A stretch of DNA of 36,031 nt, from positions 1 to 36,031 of the forward strand of contig CACOFY010000007.1 of assembly GCA_902626575.1 (NCBI GenBank). Reading direction: 5' to 3'. Under the pieces are notes generated by a model. It was not told the origin of the DNA. It saw only the letters and a program-made list of their open reading frames with translations, and searched no databases. Of this stretch, positions 1 to 9,637 are shown one piece after another; position 1 is the stretch's first letter, and each line of letters opens with the position of its first letter. The DNA is from an uncultured Pelagibacteraceae bacterium (GTDB lineage Bacteria > Pseudomonadota > Alphaproteobacteria > Pelagibacterales > Pelagibacteraceae). The position numbers and the translations under genes were made by a program.

Positions 1-1260
1 CCAAAATCCTGATACACATATACAATCGCAAGCAATATTCTCAATTTTTCCAAGATTAGTTTTATCTTCAGAGATCTTGGCAATATCTGCAGATTTAACT
101 TTTCTATAACCATTTGCATTTACTACTACATGTTCAAATTTAATATCTATACCCAAATTCTTTGACTCAGTTATTAAATCAGAATTTAATTCTTTTCTAG
201 AATCAAGAACTATTGGATTAATTCCATTTTTTTTAAATTCTATCGCTGTCTCATAGGCACTGTCATTATTTGTAAAGATTAAAGGTTTTTTACCAACCAA
301 GACTCCATATACTTTCATATATTCCTTTGCGGCTGATGATAAAAGAATACCTGGGGTATCATTATTTCCAAAAACTATTGGTCTCTCAATCGAACCTGAG
401 GATATTACTACCTCTTTTGCTCTTATGTACCATAACTTCTGTTTTGGCATAAATTTTTCAGTTTTTGGCATGTGCTCAGAAATTCTTTCAGACATGACAA
501 GCATATTGTGATCGTAATAACCAAACACTTGTGCTCTATTTTTTACTACAACATTTGGCATCTCTTTAAGCTCAGTTACTATTTTGTCTGCCCATTCTTT
601 TCCTGTTTGATTTCCAATTGTAACTTCACTAGTTAAAAGGCTTCCACCAAATCTTGGTTTATCTTCGGCTAGAATTACTTTAGCGCCATTTTTAGCTGCT
701 GAATAAGCGCTTGCTAAACCTGATGGACCTGATCCTGTAACCAACAAATCACAATACTCATATTTATGTTCATATCTTTCTTTGTCGTGCTCATGAGTTA
801 CAACTCCAAAGCCAGCTGCCTTTCTAATAAATGGCTCATATATTCTGTACCAGAAACTTTTTGGCCACATAAAAGTTTTGTAATAAAAACCAGCAGGTAA
901 AAAAATTCTTAAAAAATTATTAATTCCACCTATGTCGAAATTAACATTTGGCCAGCAATTCACACTCTTAGCCTCTAGTCCTTCAAATAATTCTTGTTCT
1001 GTTGCTTTAATGTTTGGAATGGTCTCGTTATTTCTTATTAGCTGAACAAGAGCGTAAGGATCGTCAACTCCAGCACCATAAAAGCCTCTCGGCCTATGAT
1101 ATTTAAAACTTCTACCAACTAAATGAACGCCATTTGCTATAAGAGCAGACGCGAGGGTATCTCCCTCATATCCAAAATATTTTTTTCCATTAAACTTAAA
1201 TGAAATTTTTTTGGATCTGTCAATTAATCCCTCATCTTTTAATCTAAACTCTTGTGTCAT
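1..1260 (-). CDS. soxA: Sarcosine oxidase / N-methylglutamate dehydrogenase alpha-type subunit (partial)
   Basis: The reading frame stays open from an ATG at 1260 to the window edge, giving 420 N-terminal residues; the C-terminal half is missing. The N-terminus (MTQEFRLKDEGLIDRSKKI, then GDTLASALIANGVHLVGRSF and a YHRPRG stretch) matches the 2Fe-2S-like domain that opens SoxA-type alpha subunits. A dinucleotide-binding domain follows (LLVTGSGPSGLASAYSAAKN, about residues 173-192), with a second one starting near VGKKPLIFTNND. In this family the lost C-terminal half is a GcvT-like THF-binding domain. It lies 2 bases downstream of soxD, so it is in the soxB-soxD-soxA operon. With gmaS and mgsABC in the same window, the complex is more likely N-methylglutamate dehydrogenase (MgdC equivalent) than sarcosine oxidase; the sequence alone cannot separate the two. 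Confidence 0.88.
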   Translation of the reverse strand, partial: MTQEFRLKDEGLIDRSKKISFKFNGKKYFGYEGDTLASALIANGVHLVGRSFKYHRPRGFYGAGVDDPYALVQLIRNNETIPNIKATEQELFEGLEAKSVNCWPNVNFDIGGINNFLRIFLPAGFYYKTFMWPKSFWYRIYEPFIRKAAGFGVVTHEHDKERYEHKYEYCDLLVTGSGPSGLASAYSAAKNGAKVILAEDKPRFGGSLLTSEVTIGNQTGKEWADKIVTELKEMPNVVVKNRAQVFGYYDHNMLVMSERISEHMPKTEKFMPKQKLWYIRAKEVVISSGSIERPIVFGNNDTPGILLSSAAKEYMKVYGVLVGKKPLIFTNNDSAYETAIEFKKNGINPIVLDSRKELNSDLITESKNLGIDIKFEHVVVNANGYRKVKSADIAKISEDKTNLGKIENIACDCICVSGFW

Positions 1261-1262
1261 TA

Positions 1263-1529
1263 TTAAAGCTCTTCGTGAGGTTTTAAAGTTTTAAATATTT
1301 CATGGGTAGCTGTATCTCTATGAACTTTAAACCATTGTCTACAACCTGAGATGTGATGCCAAAACTCTAAATGTTTTCCTCTAGGACTTTTTCTATTGTA
1401 AACAAAATCATCCCATTCTTTATCAGAAATTTCCTTGTTAAGTTCTGGCCTTTTTACTGTTGCATCACCACCATAAGCGAATTCATTTTGAGATCTTATT
1501 CCACAATATGGGCATTTTATAAATAGCAT
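1263..1529 (-). CDS. soxD: Sarcosine oxidase / N-methylglutamate dehydrogenase delta-type subunit
   Basis: This 88-residue protein has the size and pattern of SoxD/MgdB, the small zinc-binding subunit of heterotetrameric sarcosine oxidases. It starts with the CPYCG knuckle (C6, C9) and has the second metal half-site in WHHISGCRQW (H59, C63). The segment between, with GDATVKRP and an EWDDFVYNRKSPRG stretch, is typical of the family. In the complex it packs against the alpha subunit; it has no catalytic role of its own. It abuts soxB (stop at 1530, this start at 1529) and precedes soxA by 2 bases, so the three are surely one transcript. It would be called mgdB if the complex acts on N-methylglutamate. 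Confidence 0.9.
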   Translation of the reverse strand: MLFIKCPYCGIRSQNEFAYGGDATVKRPELNKEISDKEWDDFVYNRKSPRGKHLEFWHHISGCRQWFKVHRDTATHEIFKTLKPHEEL

Positions 1530-2786
1530 TTAAGATATCCAAGTTTTTGTTCCAAGACCTTTCTCGTCTAATAAATATCCTTTGCTAAATCTATTTAAAC
1601 TATAGTCTGCATTTAATTTATGTACTTTATCTTGTGCAATAGTGTGTGCAAACGTCCAACCGGATGCGGGAGTTGATTTAAAACCACCATAACACCAACC
1701 ACAGTTTAAATATAATCCTTCAATATGTGTTTTATCAATTATAGGTGAGCCATCCATTGACATATCCATTATACCACCCCATGTCCTCAACATTTTTAAT
1801 TTACTTAAAAATGGGAACATTGCTATTCCTTCAGTTAATACATGTTGTAAAGTTGGTAAGTTTCCTCTTTGAGCATAACTATTATAACCGTCAAGGTCAC
1901 CTCCCATAACCATCTCGCCTTTGTCTGACTGACTGCAATAAAAATGTCCTGCACCAAATGTAACTACATGATCCAAGAGAGGTTTAATCGGCTCAGATAC
2001 ACATGCTTGTAGAAGATGTGTCTCAATTGGAAGTGTCATATTTAATTTTTCAGCGAGAATTGATGTGCTGCCAGCAACACATAGTCCTATTTTGTTTGCT
2101 TTAATATCACCTTTTGAAGTTCTTACTCCTTTTATTTTTCCACCAACCACATCAAAACCAATCACTTCGCAATTTTGAATTATATCAACACCCATTGAAT
2201 CTGCTTGTCTTGCATAACCCCAAGCAACTGCGTCGTGCCTTGCTGTTCCAGCGCTGGGCTGCATCAATCCCCCAAATATTGGAAATCTTACATCTTCAGA
2301 AAAATCTGCCATAGGAATTAGTTTTTTTACTTGTTCCCTATTTAATAAAACTGCATCGATACCGTTTAATCTCATTGAGTTTCCTCTTCTTGCGTAAGCA
2401 TTCATTTGAGCATCAGAATGTGCAAGGTTAATAATACCTCTTGGAGAGAACATTACATTGAAGTTCAGTTCTTGACTCATGTTTCTCCAAAGATCCATAG
2501 AAAATTCGTTAAATCTTCCATTGGCATCGTGCATAAAATTGGATCTTATAATTGTAGTATTTCTTCCAACGTTACCTCCACCTATCCAGCCTTTTTCAAT
2601 GATAGCAACATTTGTAATATTATGTTCTTTAGCTAGATAATATGCAGTAGCGAGCCCATGTCCTCCGCCTCCAATAATAATTACATCATAACTTTTTTTT
2701 GGAGTTGGGTCTTTCCAGGCAACTTCCCAGTTTTCATGACTAGAGAATGCGTTCTTTATGAGGTTAAATACTGAATACTTTTGCAT
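1530..2786 (-). CDS. soxB: Sarcosine oxidase / N-methylglutamate dehydrogenase beta-type subunit
   Basis: A flavoprotein of 418 residues that oxidises a secondary N-methyl amine. The start MQKYSVFNLIKNAF at 2786 is the standard SoxB N-terminus; an in-frame upstream extension to 2936 would run into the fhs coding region and is rejected. The FAD-binding motif is DVIIIGGGGHGLATAYY (residues 34-50). GTARHDAVAWGYAR carries H184, at the position that covalently holds FMN in characterised heterotetrameric sarcosine oxidases. Both flavin sites therefore look intact. No Shine-Dalgarno sequence precedes the start, and a TTGAAA-N15-TATTAT arrangement ends only about 6 bases before the ATG, so the mRNA may be nearly leaderless. 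It is first gene of the soxB-soxD-soxA order and divergent from fhs. Likely role here is N-methylglutamate to glutamate plus methylene-THF (MgdA). Confidence 0.9.
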   Translation of the reverse strand: MQKYSVFNLIKNAFSSHENWEVAWKDPTPKKSYDVIIIGGGGHGLATAYYLAKEHNITNVAIIEKGWIGGGNVGRNTTIIRSNFMHDANGRFNEFSMDLWRNMSQELNFNVMFSPRGIINLAHSDAQMNAYARRGNSMRLNGIDAVLLNREQVKKLIPMADFSEDVRFPIFGGLMQPSAGTARHDAVAWGYARQADSMGVDIIQNCEVIGFDVVGGKIKGVRTSKGDIKANKIGLCVAGSTSILAEKLNMTLPIETHLLQACVSEPIKPLLDHVVTFGAGHFYCSQSDKGEMVMGGDLDGYNSYAQRGNLPTLQHVLTEGIAMFPFLSKLKMLRTWGGIMDMSMDGSPIIDKTHIEGLYLNCGWCYGGFKSTPASGWTFAHTIAQDKVHKLNADYSLNRFSKGYLLDEKGLGTKTWIS

Positions 2787-2876
2787 AATTAATAATACAC
2801 TTAATTTATTTCTTTCAAAATTAAATAATAAAGTATAGAAATCTCGAGCATAATATAAAGTTCTAAAGGAGACAAA

Positions 2877-4562
2877 ATGGGCGCAGTCAAGTCTGACATT
2901 GAGATAGCAAGAAGTGCCAAAATGCAGCCTATTCAAGATATTTTAGCAAAAATTAACGTTCCAAATAAAATTGAGGCTTTCAGTCCTATGGGTCCTCATA
3001 TAGCAAAAATCAACCTGGAGTATCTAGATGGTATTAAAGATAATAAAAATAGTAAGCTAGTATTAGTAACTGCAATTACTCCTACTCCAGCAGGAGAAGG
3101 TAAGACTACAACATCAGTTGGACTTAATGATGGACTAAATAAAATTGGAAAAAAATCTATAGTGTGTTTAAGAGAACCGAGTCTAGGACCGTCATTTGGA
3201 ATGAAAGGTGGGGCTGCAGGTGGTGGTTATGCTCAAGTTGTGCCAATGGAACAAATCAATTTACATTTCACTGGAGATTTTCATGCAATAACATCTGCTC
3301 ACAATTTATTGTCAGCATTAATTGATAATCACATTTATTGGGGAAATAAATTAAACATAGATGTTAGAAGAGTTGTTTGGAAAAGAGTTATAGATATGAA
3401 TGATAGGTCCCTTAGATCAATAAATATTAATCTTGGGGGAGTCGCTAACGGTTATCCAAGACAAGATGGTTTTGATATTACTGTAGCTTCAGAGATAATG
3501 GCAATCTTTTGCTTAGCAAATAATCTTGAGGATTTAGAAAAAAGAATTGGGAATATAACTATTGCGTACACAAGAGAAAAAAAACCTATTTACGCAAAAG
3601 ACCTAAATGCACAAGGTCCTATGACAGTTTTATTAAAAGATGCAATCAAACCAAATATTACACAAACTTTAGAGAATAATCCTGCAATTATTCATGGCGG
3701 ACCATTTGCAAATATTGCTCATGGATGTAACTCCGTAATAGCCACAAAGGCGGGTCTTAAATTAGCAGATTATGTTGTGACTGAAGCAGGTTTTGGTGCA
3801 GATCTAGGTGCTGAAAAGTTTTTGGATATTAAATGTAGAAAATCAGGATTAAAACCTGATTGTGTTGTCATAGTTGCAACTATTAGGGCTTTGAAAATGC
3901 ATGGAGGTGTAGAGAAAGCAGATTTGAAAAAAGAAAATGTCGATGCTGTTAAAAAAGGTTTAGTAAATTTAGAAAGACACATAAATAATGTAAGGAAATT
4001 TGGATTACCAGTAACTGTTGCTATAAATAAATTTATTTTAGATACAGAAAATGAGTCAAAAGCATTATTAGATTTTTGTAAAAAGTTGGATGTAAAAGCC
4101 TCGATGTGTACTCATTGGGCAGATGGAGGAAATGGTACAAAAGAACTTGCACAAACTGTTGTGAATATATGTGAAAATGAAAAAAATAATTTTAATTATT
4201 TATATGAGGATAAATTAACTTTATTTAAAAAAATTGAAAAAATAGCAGTTGAAATTTATCGTGCAAGTGAAGTAGTTGCGGATACTAAAATCAGACAACA
4301 ATTAAAAGATTTTGAAGAGAAAGGTTTCGGTAATTTACCTGTTTGTATTGCAAAAACACAATATAGTTTTTCAACCGATCCTAGCCTTAAAGGTGCTCCA
4401 TCAGATCATGTGCTTCCTGTTAGAGAAGTAAGACTATCCTCTGGGGCTGAATTTATAGTTATTGTATGTGGAGAAATAATGACAATGCCTGGACTTCCAA
4501 AAGTTCCAGCTGCAGATTCTATAAAACTAAATAAAAAAGGTGAGATAGAAGGTTTATTTTAA
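2877..4562 (+). CDS. fhs: Formate-tetrahydrofolate ligase
   Basis: A 561-residue protein, the normal family length. It has the N-terminal nucleotide-binding motif [16 protein letters not shown] (residues 69-84) and the conserved [24 protein letters not shown] region, plus the C-terminal [15 protein letters not shown] signature. It interconverts formate + ATP + THF and 10-formyl-THF in the cytosol. The ATG at 2877 has a clear AAAGGAGA ribosome binding site at 2866-2873. Divergent placement from the soxB-type operon suggests it handles the C1 units released by methyl-group oxidation: methylene-THF can be converted to formyl-THF and then to formate with ATP gain. Its last 9 bases overlap the convergent gshB. 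Confidence 0.97.
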   Translation: MGAVKSDIEIARSAKMQPIQDILAKINVPNKIEAFSPMGPHIAKINLEYLDGIKDNKNSKLVLVTAITPTPAGEGKTTTSVGLNDGLNKIGKKSIVCLREPSLGPSFGMKGGAAGGGYAQVVPMEQINLHFTGDFHAITSAHNLLSALIDNHIYWGNKLNIDVRRVVWKRVIDMNDRSLRSININLGGVANGYPRQDGFDITVASEIMAIFCLANNLEDLEKRIGNITIAYTREKKPIYAKDLNAQGPMTVLLKDAIKPNITQTLENNPAIIHGGPFANIAHGCNSVIATKAGLKLADYVVTEAGFGADLGAEKFLDIKCRKSGLKPDCVVIVATIRALKMHGGVEKADLKKENVDAVKKGLVNLERHINNVRKFGLPVTVAINKFILDTENESKALLDFCKKLDVKASMCTHWADGGNGTKELAQTVVNICENEKNNFNYLYEDKLTLFKKIEKIAVEIYRASEVVADTKIRQQLKDFEEKGFGNLPVCIAKTQYSFSTDPSLKGAPSDHVLPVREVRLSSGAEFIVIVCGEIMTMPGLPKVPAADSIKLNKKGEIEGLF

Positions 4563-5483
4563 TTTTTCTACCTCTTTCCAAAAGAATTGGGCGAGATTTA
4601 TATTAGTTAGATTTCTATATTGAGGCAAACCAGTCGGAGATGTTACGTTTATGTCTCCGATTAAGTAACCACCTACTAAGTCTATACCTGCAAAAAAAAT
4701 ATTTTCCTTTTTTAAACTTTTGGCAACCAATTTTGATATCTTAAGCTCTCTTAAGTTTAATTTAGTTTTAATAGCAACACCCCCTTGTGAGATATTCGAT
4801 AAAATTGAGCCTTTCTTAGGTAATCTTCTTATCGCTCCTTTTACTTTACCATTAATGATAAAAACTCTTTTGTCTCCGTCCTTTACTTTTTCTAAATATC
4901 TTTGAACCATAACATGATCAAATTTTTTGATATATTTTTTTAAATAATCAACTTTAACTTTTTTTTCAAAAAATAAGATATTTTTACCCGCGTAACCATG
5001 AATGGGCTTTATAACTATTTTTTTATGTTTTTTTTTAAAAGAAATAATTTGTTTAATATTTTTAGTAATAATTGTTTCTGGCATATATTTTAAAAATCGA
5101 GTGGAAAAGAATTTTTCAGAAACATTTCTAACAGCTGTTGGATCGTTTATAATTCGCGTAGATTTAAGATTATTTAAAAAATGAGTTGAGTTTATGTAGT
5201 CCATATTAAAGGGAGGGTTTTGTCTTATAAGTACAAATTTCGCTTCATCTAAATTAAATTTAACAAAACTTAAGATTTTATAGAAATTTTTTTTTCTATC
5301 AAAAAACCTAACTTTAATTCCATTAATATATATTTTGGAATTAATGAGATTAAGATCTTTTGTTTCATACCAAATAATTTGATATCCTTTTTTTTGAGCC
5401 TCTAAAGCTAGCAAAAAAGTAGTGTCCGTCTCTATATTTATCTCATTTAATTTATTTGATTGAATGGCTATTATTTTTTTCAT
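4554..5483 (-). CDS. gshB: Glutathione synthetase
   Basis: 309 residues of the ATP-grasp fold, close to the usual prokaryotic GshB length. Recognisable blocks are [15 protein letters not shown] near the N-terminus, [16 protein letters not shown] (ATP-binding lysine region), [19 protein letters not shown], and [20 protein letters not shown] near the C-terminus. It joins gamma-glutamylcysteine and glycine. Its start overlaps the end of gshA by 4 bases, so the two are translationally coupled, and it is the last gene of the five-gene operon 4554-9637. The 3' end overlaps fhs on the opposite strand. Confidence 0.93.
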   Translation of the reverse strand: MKKIIAIQSNKLNEINIETDTTFLLALEAQKKGYQIIWYETKDLNLINSKIYINGIKVRFFDRKKNFYKILSFVKFNLDEAKFVLIRQNPPFNMDYINSTHFLNNLKSTRIINDPTAVRNVSEKFFSTRFLKYMPETIITKNIKQIISFKKKHKKIVIKPIHGYAGKNILFFEKKVKVDYLKKYIKKFDHVMVQRYLEKVKDGDKRVFIINGKVKGAIRRLPKKGSILSNISQGGVAIKTKLNLRELKISKLVAKSLKKENIFFAGIDLVGGYLIGDINVTSPTGLPQYRNLTNINLAQFFWKEVEKLK

Positions 5484-6721
5484 TTCTGTAGATCTGCAAG
5501 CACTTGCTCAGCTTTTGTAAGATTTTTTGACAAAATATTTTCTATATTTTTTAAATATATTCTTTCGTCATTATTTTTTGTGGTAACAAATGATCTATTT
5601 TCGAGTCCTCTTTTAGATATATTTAACAATTCTTTTGACCAAAATAATAAATCTTTATTGTTAATAATTGTTTTTAATCCATCTTTATAAGATGTGGTGT
5701 AAGCCTTCAATATATCTTCTTTATTCCAATTTTTAATAATCTCAAAAGTCTCGTTCAAATTTCCGTATAATAATCCTATAAAAAATGCTGGACCAGCACA
5801 ATGACAATCCCATTCACAAGCATCAATCGATCTTAACTCAATGTATTTTTTTAATCTTACTTCAGTAAAAATTGTCGATAAATGAAGCTGGAAATTTTCA
5901 TAATTTGCTTTTCCTTCTTCCATTAAATCTCTGAAAGATTTTCCATTTGGCGAAGTATATTCATTATTATCGTGTAAAAATAACAATTTAAAATCTAAAC
6001 TAAAATCAGCATACTTTTCAAAATCCATATTTTCTAAAAAAACTTTTGGTAAACCTCCTCTTGAAGTATTTTGCCAAACCTTTGATCTATATGATAAGAA
6101 GCCTGTGGGTTTTGATTTTTTAATTGCTGAGTTAGAAAATAAAGCTATTGTTAATGGTGTTAAATAAGAAATTACTTTAAATTTTTTTATAAAGTCTTGC
6201 TCTGAAGTATAATCCAAATTAATTTGTGTTCCGCAAGTCTGATACATCATTTCTAAACTTAATTCCCCATTTTTCGGCATTTCTCTTGTCATAACTTTAT
6301 ATCTTTTTTTTGGATTATTGGGGACGTCAGCAATATCCGTTGTTGGATCATAACCAATTGATAAAGTTTTCAAATTAAATTTTTTACAAGCCTCGTCCAA
6401 TTGTTTTTGAAAATTGTAAGATTCAGAACAAACCTCGTGTATATTATTACATAATGCTCCGGCTAATTCGATTTGATTTCCAGGTTCAAGGGTTATTGAT
6501 TGGCCATCTTTATTTAATCCGATAATATTTATGTCTTCAAGAATTTCTTCCCATCCAAATTTCTTTAAGTAGTTTAAGATATTTTTAATTTGTTCATAAT
6601 TTGCTCGTTTGCTTGTATCTTTTTCAAGCAAAAATTTTTCATTTTCAACACCTATCAATAAGCTTTTTTTATTACCGCTTTGAAAATAATTTATAATATC
6701 TTCTTTAGTGTTAATTTTCAT
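5480..6721 (-). CDS. gshA: Glutamate-cysteine ligase (GCS2 / plant-alphaproteobacterial type)
   Basis: 413 residues. The family traits are GVENEKFLLEKDT near the N-terminus, QTCGTQINLDY in the middle (substrate and metal site region), and ELRSIDACEWDCHCAGPAFF, which is the plant/alphaproteobacterial GCL block rather than the E. coli GshA type. It catalyses the first step of glutathione synthesis from glutamate and cysteine. It overlaps the upstream amidotransferase-like gene by 11 bases and gshB by 4 bases, so it lies inside a compact operon. Confidence 0.92.
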   Translation of the reverse strand: MKINTKEDIINYFQSGNKKSLLIGVENEKFLLEKDTSKRANYEQIKNILNYLKKFGWEEILEDINIIGLNKDGQSITLEPGNQIELAGALCNNIHEVCSESYNFQKQLDEACKKFNLKTLSIGYDPTTDIADVPNNPKKRYKVMTREMPKNGELSLEMMYQTCGTQINLDYTSEQDFIKKFKVISYLTPLTIALFSNSAIKKSKPTGFLSYRSKVWQNTSRGGLPKVFLENMDFEKYADFSLDFKLLFLHDNNEYTSPNGKSFRDLMEEGKANYENFQLHLSTIFTEVRLKKYIELRSIDACEWDCHCAGPAFFIGLLYGNLNETFEIIKNWNKEDILKAYTTSYKDGLKTIINNKDLLFWSKELLNISKRGLENRSFVTTKNNDERIYLKNIENILSKNLTKAEQVLADLQK

Positions 6722-7508
6722 TTATATGATGAAGCCAATTTTCAAGCTCTTGCATTCTTGATCGTTCACTAGTTTTTTTCTTTTCCATTTCGATATTTTT
6801 AATATGAGAGTTAATATCATTTTCATTTTTAAAAACTTTTCTGAAATTAATTAATCTGTCTCGTCTAAAGTTTATTAAATTTATCATTTTTTCATAAGTT
6901 ATCTCTGGGTGATATTGTATCCCCCAGATATTACTAACACCTATTTGAAATTCTAATCCTTGAACCTTGTTTATTGGATTTGAAGCAAGTAATTTTGCTC
7001 CATCTGGTGGAGTTACAACCTCATCAAAGTTAAAGGCAGGAGTATTAAAAATTGGATCTTTATTTTTATAAATTGGGTGTTTTAATCCATAAGAATTAAT
7101 ATTGATATTTTTTGCTATTCCAATGTGTGCCCCTTTTTTAGATTTTTTAACAACGCCTCCAGCCGCAGTTACTGCGACTTGCATACCCCAGCAAATAGCT
7201 AAAATATTTCTAACTTTGTGAAAACATTCTTTCATAAAAAAAATTTGTTTTCTTATTTCAGGCGTATCATTATAAATATTTAAACTACTGCCACCCCATA
7301 CAATTCCGTCATAAGTTTCTAATTTGCTAATAATATCATTAAAGTTTTCCGCTGATGATGGATTTAAGACTTCATAGCTTACTTCTTTATGGTAGTTAGC
7401 AATACTATCTTTTAAACTTTCGGTATGAGTTTGTATTCCTGCTTTTTTAAAATTTATATTTTCACTTTGTAAGTTTCCTTCTACAATTAATATTTTTAGA
7501 TTTTTCAT
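6711..7508 (-). CDS. Class I glutamine amidotransferase-like hydrolase (GMP-synthase-like GATase1)
   Basis: 265 residues with the complete class I glutamine amidotransferase triad: nucleophile C106 in AICWGMQ, and H200 and E202 in WGIQYHPE. There is no synthetase domain, so it is a free-standing GATase1 of the GMP-synthase-like subgroup. Plant gamma-glutamyl peptidases (GGP1-type), which remove gamma-glutamate from glutathione conjugates, belong to this subgroup. Its place directly upstream of gshA and gshB, with an 11-base overlap into gshA, makes a gamma-glutamyl substrate plausible; this is inference. The C-terminal 50 residues are charged (EMEKKKTSERSRMQELENW). It overlaps the alcohol dehydrogenase upstream by 1 base. 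Confidence 0.82.
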   Translation of the reverse strand: MKNLKILIVEGNLQSENINFKKAGIQTHTESLKDSIANYHKEVSYEVLNPSSAENFNDIISKLETYDGIVWGGSSLNIYNDTPEIRKQIFFMKECFHKVRNILAICWGMQVAVTAAGGVVKKSKKGAHIGIAKNININSYGLKHPIYKNKDPIFNTPAFNFDEVVTPPDGAKLLASNPINKVQGLEFQIGVSNIWGIQYHPEITYEKMINLINFRRDRLINFRKVFKNENDINSHIKNIEMEKKKTSERSRMQELENWLHHINEN

Positions 7509-8665
7509 TAAAATAATTTACCTTCAAGACTATGTTCATATAATTTTTTGAAATCTTCTTTTGATAATATAGATGGATTTGTTGCTGTTGATGGATCCTC
7601 TAGAGCCATTTGTGATAACTCTTCAATTTCTTCATCTTTTATTTGTATTACGTCTGATAAGGTGTGTGGAATATTTAGCTTATTTCTTAAATTTAATATC
7701 CAATTTAAAAAACTTTCAAAATTATCTTTCAATCCTATAAAGCTACTTAGAGAAGATATTTTTTTTTCAATATGTTTTTTATTAAATGTGAGAACGTATG
7801 GCATAAAAATTGCATTAGATAATCCATGATGTAAATTATATCTTGCATTAATTGGATGGCTTAAAGAATGTATCGCACCTAGCCCTTTTTGGAATGCTGT
7901 TGATCCCATTGAAGATGCCGCTAATAAATTTTGTCTTGCCTCTAGATTTGTACCATCTTCAAAAGCGGTTACTAATGAGTCTTTTATTAATCTAATTCCC
8001 TCAAGCGCGATACCATCAGCCATTGGATGAAATCCAGGTGCACAAATGGCTTCTAGGTTATGTGCTAATGCATCCATTCCAGTTGCTGCTGTTAATCTTG
8101 GAGGCAGCTCCAAGGTTAAAAGTGGATCTAATATTACAATTGCAGGTAAAAATTTCGGGTGAAAGATTATTTTTTTTACTCCTGTTTTTTTATTTATAAT
8201 TGCTGATGCTCTTCCTGTCTCCGATCCAGTTCCTGCAGTTGTAGGAACTCCTATTATTGGAGCAATATTTTTATCATTTGCTCTTTTCCAATAGTCTCCA
8301 ATATCCTCAAAATCCCAGATTGGTCTTGTTTGGCATGACATGAAGGCAATTGCCTTTCCTACATCCAGCGCACTCCCACCACCTATTGCAATTACTCCAT
8401 CGCAATTATTATTTTTGAATTCTTTGACACCTTGATCTACATTTTCACCAATGGGGTTTCCTGTGAAGTCACAAAAGATACTGATTTGTTTAATATTTTT
8501 TTTTAACTCTTGTAAAACATTTTTAATAACTTGAAGCTCAATAAGATCCTTATCTGTAACAAACAAAGGTTTTTTTATATTTAAATTTTCACATGCAATT
8601 GATAAATCGTTAATTCTATTTTTTCCAACCCACATTGTTGTTGGATAATTCCAATTAGATTTCAT
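7508..8665 (-). CDS. Iron-containing (group III) alcohol dehydrogenase
   Basis: 385 residues, family-typical. NAD-binding is marked by AIGGGSALDVGKAIAF (GGGS at residues 95-98) and PTTAGTGSE (141-149). The four metal ligands expected from FucO-type enzymes line up as D198 and H202 (GMDALAHNLEA), H266 (AIHSLSHP) and H280 (NLHHGLSNA). The substrate is not evident from sequence. In this C1-rich region a role in alcohol or aldehyde conversion is a reasonable guess, and a role in methanol or formaldehyde metabolism has been discussed for SAR11 Fe-ADHs. It lies 12 bases after the gpsA-like gene. Confidence 0.9.
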   Translation of the reverse strand: MKSNWNYPTTMWVGKNRINDLSIACENLNIKKPLFVTDKDLIELQVIKNVLQELKKNIKQISIFCDFTGNPIGENVDQGVKEFKNNNCDGVIAIGGGSALDVGKAIAFMSCQTRPIWDFEDIGDYWKRANDKNIAPIIGVPTTAGTGSETGRASAIINKKTGVKKIIFHPKFLPAIVILDPLLTLELPPRLTAATGMDALAHNLEAICAPGFHPMADGIALEGIRLIKDSLVTAFEDGTNLEARQNLLAASSMGSTAFQKGLGAIHSLSHPINARYNLHHGLSNAIFMPYVLTFNKKHIEKKISSLSSFIGLKDNFESFLNWILNLRNKLNIPHTLSDVIQIKDEEIEELSQMALEDPSTATNPSILSKEDFKKLYEHSLEGKLF

Positions 8666-8677
8666 ATTTTATTTGTA

Positions 8678-9637
8678 TCAATTTATATTAATTTTTTTAT
8701 TTTTTAATATTGCATTAATAAAATTGATCATTAAAGGAATTTTCTTTTTATTTATTTTTTTTAATACAAATGGTGCAATTTCTCTGACTAATTGTTCACC
8801 TTCGACAGTATCATTTGGCATAAATTTTTTCTTTGCGGTCTTAAAAGTATAACCCTTACCTAAATAACTTCCCATTTTACTATTTCTACCTCCTGCAGCA
8901 CTTACATAAAGATCACCTACACCAGCAAGACCTAGAGTTGTACTCTCTTTTCCTCCAAAATATTTTGTAAGATATTTCATCTCAAGTAATGACCGATGGA
9001 ATAAACTGGAAGATGTATTTAAGCTTTTTCCAGATCCAATTATCATAGAATATATATTTTTAATTGCTGAACATACCTCAATTCCAATTATATCTTTCGA
9101 ATATTCAATTAAATAATATTTAGTTGATATTTGTTTTCCAATCCATTTAGCTACTTTGATATTTTTATTTGCGATAATTACACTTGTTTGATTTTTTCTA
9201 GCAAGCTCCTTTGCAAGACATGGCCCTTTCAAAACCGAAATATTCATTTTTCCAGAATTTCTATTAAGTTGCTCAGAGATTGTAAGAACTCTTTTATTTT
9301 TTTTTTCATATTTAAGACCTTTGGTAAGAACTAAAATTGGAGTTTTTATTTTTAATTTTTTTAATTCCTGTCCAATAAAATCTATTCCTGACAGACTTAA
9401 AGCAATTACAATTAAGTCAAAATTTTCTTTAAGTAAATTTTCCGAGAATTGCCTATATTTTAGTTTTTTTGGAAGATTTATTTTTAAACTTGGGTGAAAT
9501 TTATCTCTTGAAGAAAGTTTCTTAATAAATAATTTACTATGTGGTTCTGTGATTGTTACATTGTTATTAATGTCTAGACATGGGATTGAAAAGGCTGAAC
9601 CCATTGCGCCACCACCGATTATTAAAATTTTTTTCAT
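8678..9637 (-). CDS. gpsA: NAD(P)-dependent glycerol-3-phosphate dehydrogenase-like protein
   Basis: 319 residues with an N-terminal Rossmann motif IIGGGAMGSAFS (G8, G10, G13), the VLKGPCLAKEL block, the presumed catalytic lysine K193 in CSAIKNIYSMI, and the GLAGVGDLYVSAAGGRNSK block (R251, N252) that binds the phosphate in GpsA. It would reduce dihydroxyacetone phosphate to sn-glycerol 3-phosphate for phospholipids. The sequence departs from the textbook version (GPCLAKE rather than GPSFAKE, AAGGRNSKMG rather than a CTSPQSRNR-like run), so a related substrate is possible. It is first of the five-gene leftward operon. Confidence 0.82.
   Translation of the reverse strand: MKKILIIGGGAMGSAFSIPCLDINNNVTITEPHSKLFIKKLSSRDKFHPSLKINLPKKLKYRQFSENLLKENFDLIVIALSLSGIDFIGQELKKLKIKTPILVLTKGLKYEKKNKRVLTISEQLNRNSGKMNISVLKGPCLAKELARKNQTSVIIANKNIKVAKWIGKQISTKYYLIEYSKDIIGIEVCSAIKNIYSMIIGSGKSLNTSSSLFHRSLLEMKYLTKYFGGKESTTLGLAGVGDLYVSAAGGRNSKMGSYLGKGYTFKTAKKKFMPNDTVEGEQLVREIAPFVLKKINKKKIPLMINFINAILKNKKININ

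Noticed and set aside
2787..2936. 50-residue N-terminal extension of the soxB-type protein
   Set aside because: It runs into the fhs coding region on the other strand, and the internal start MQKYSVFN is the usual family start.
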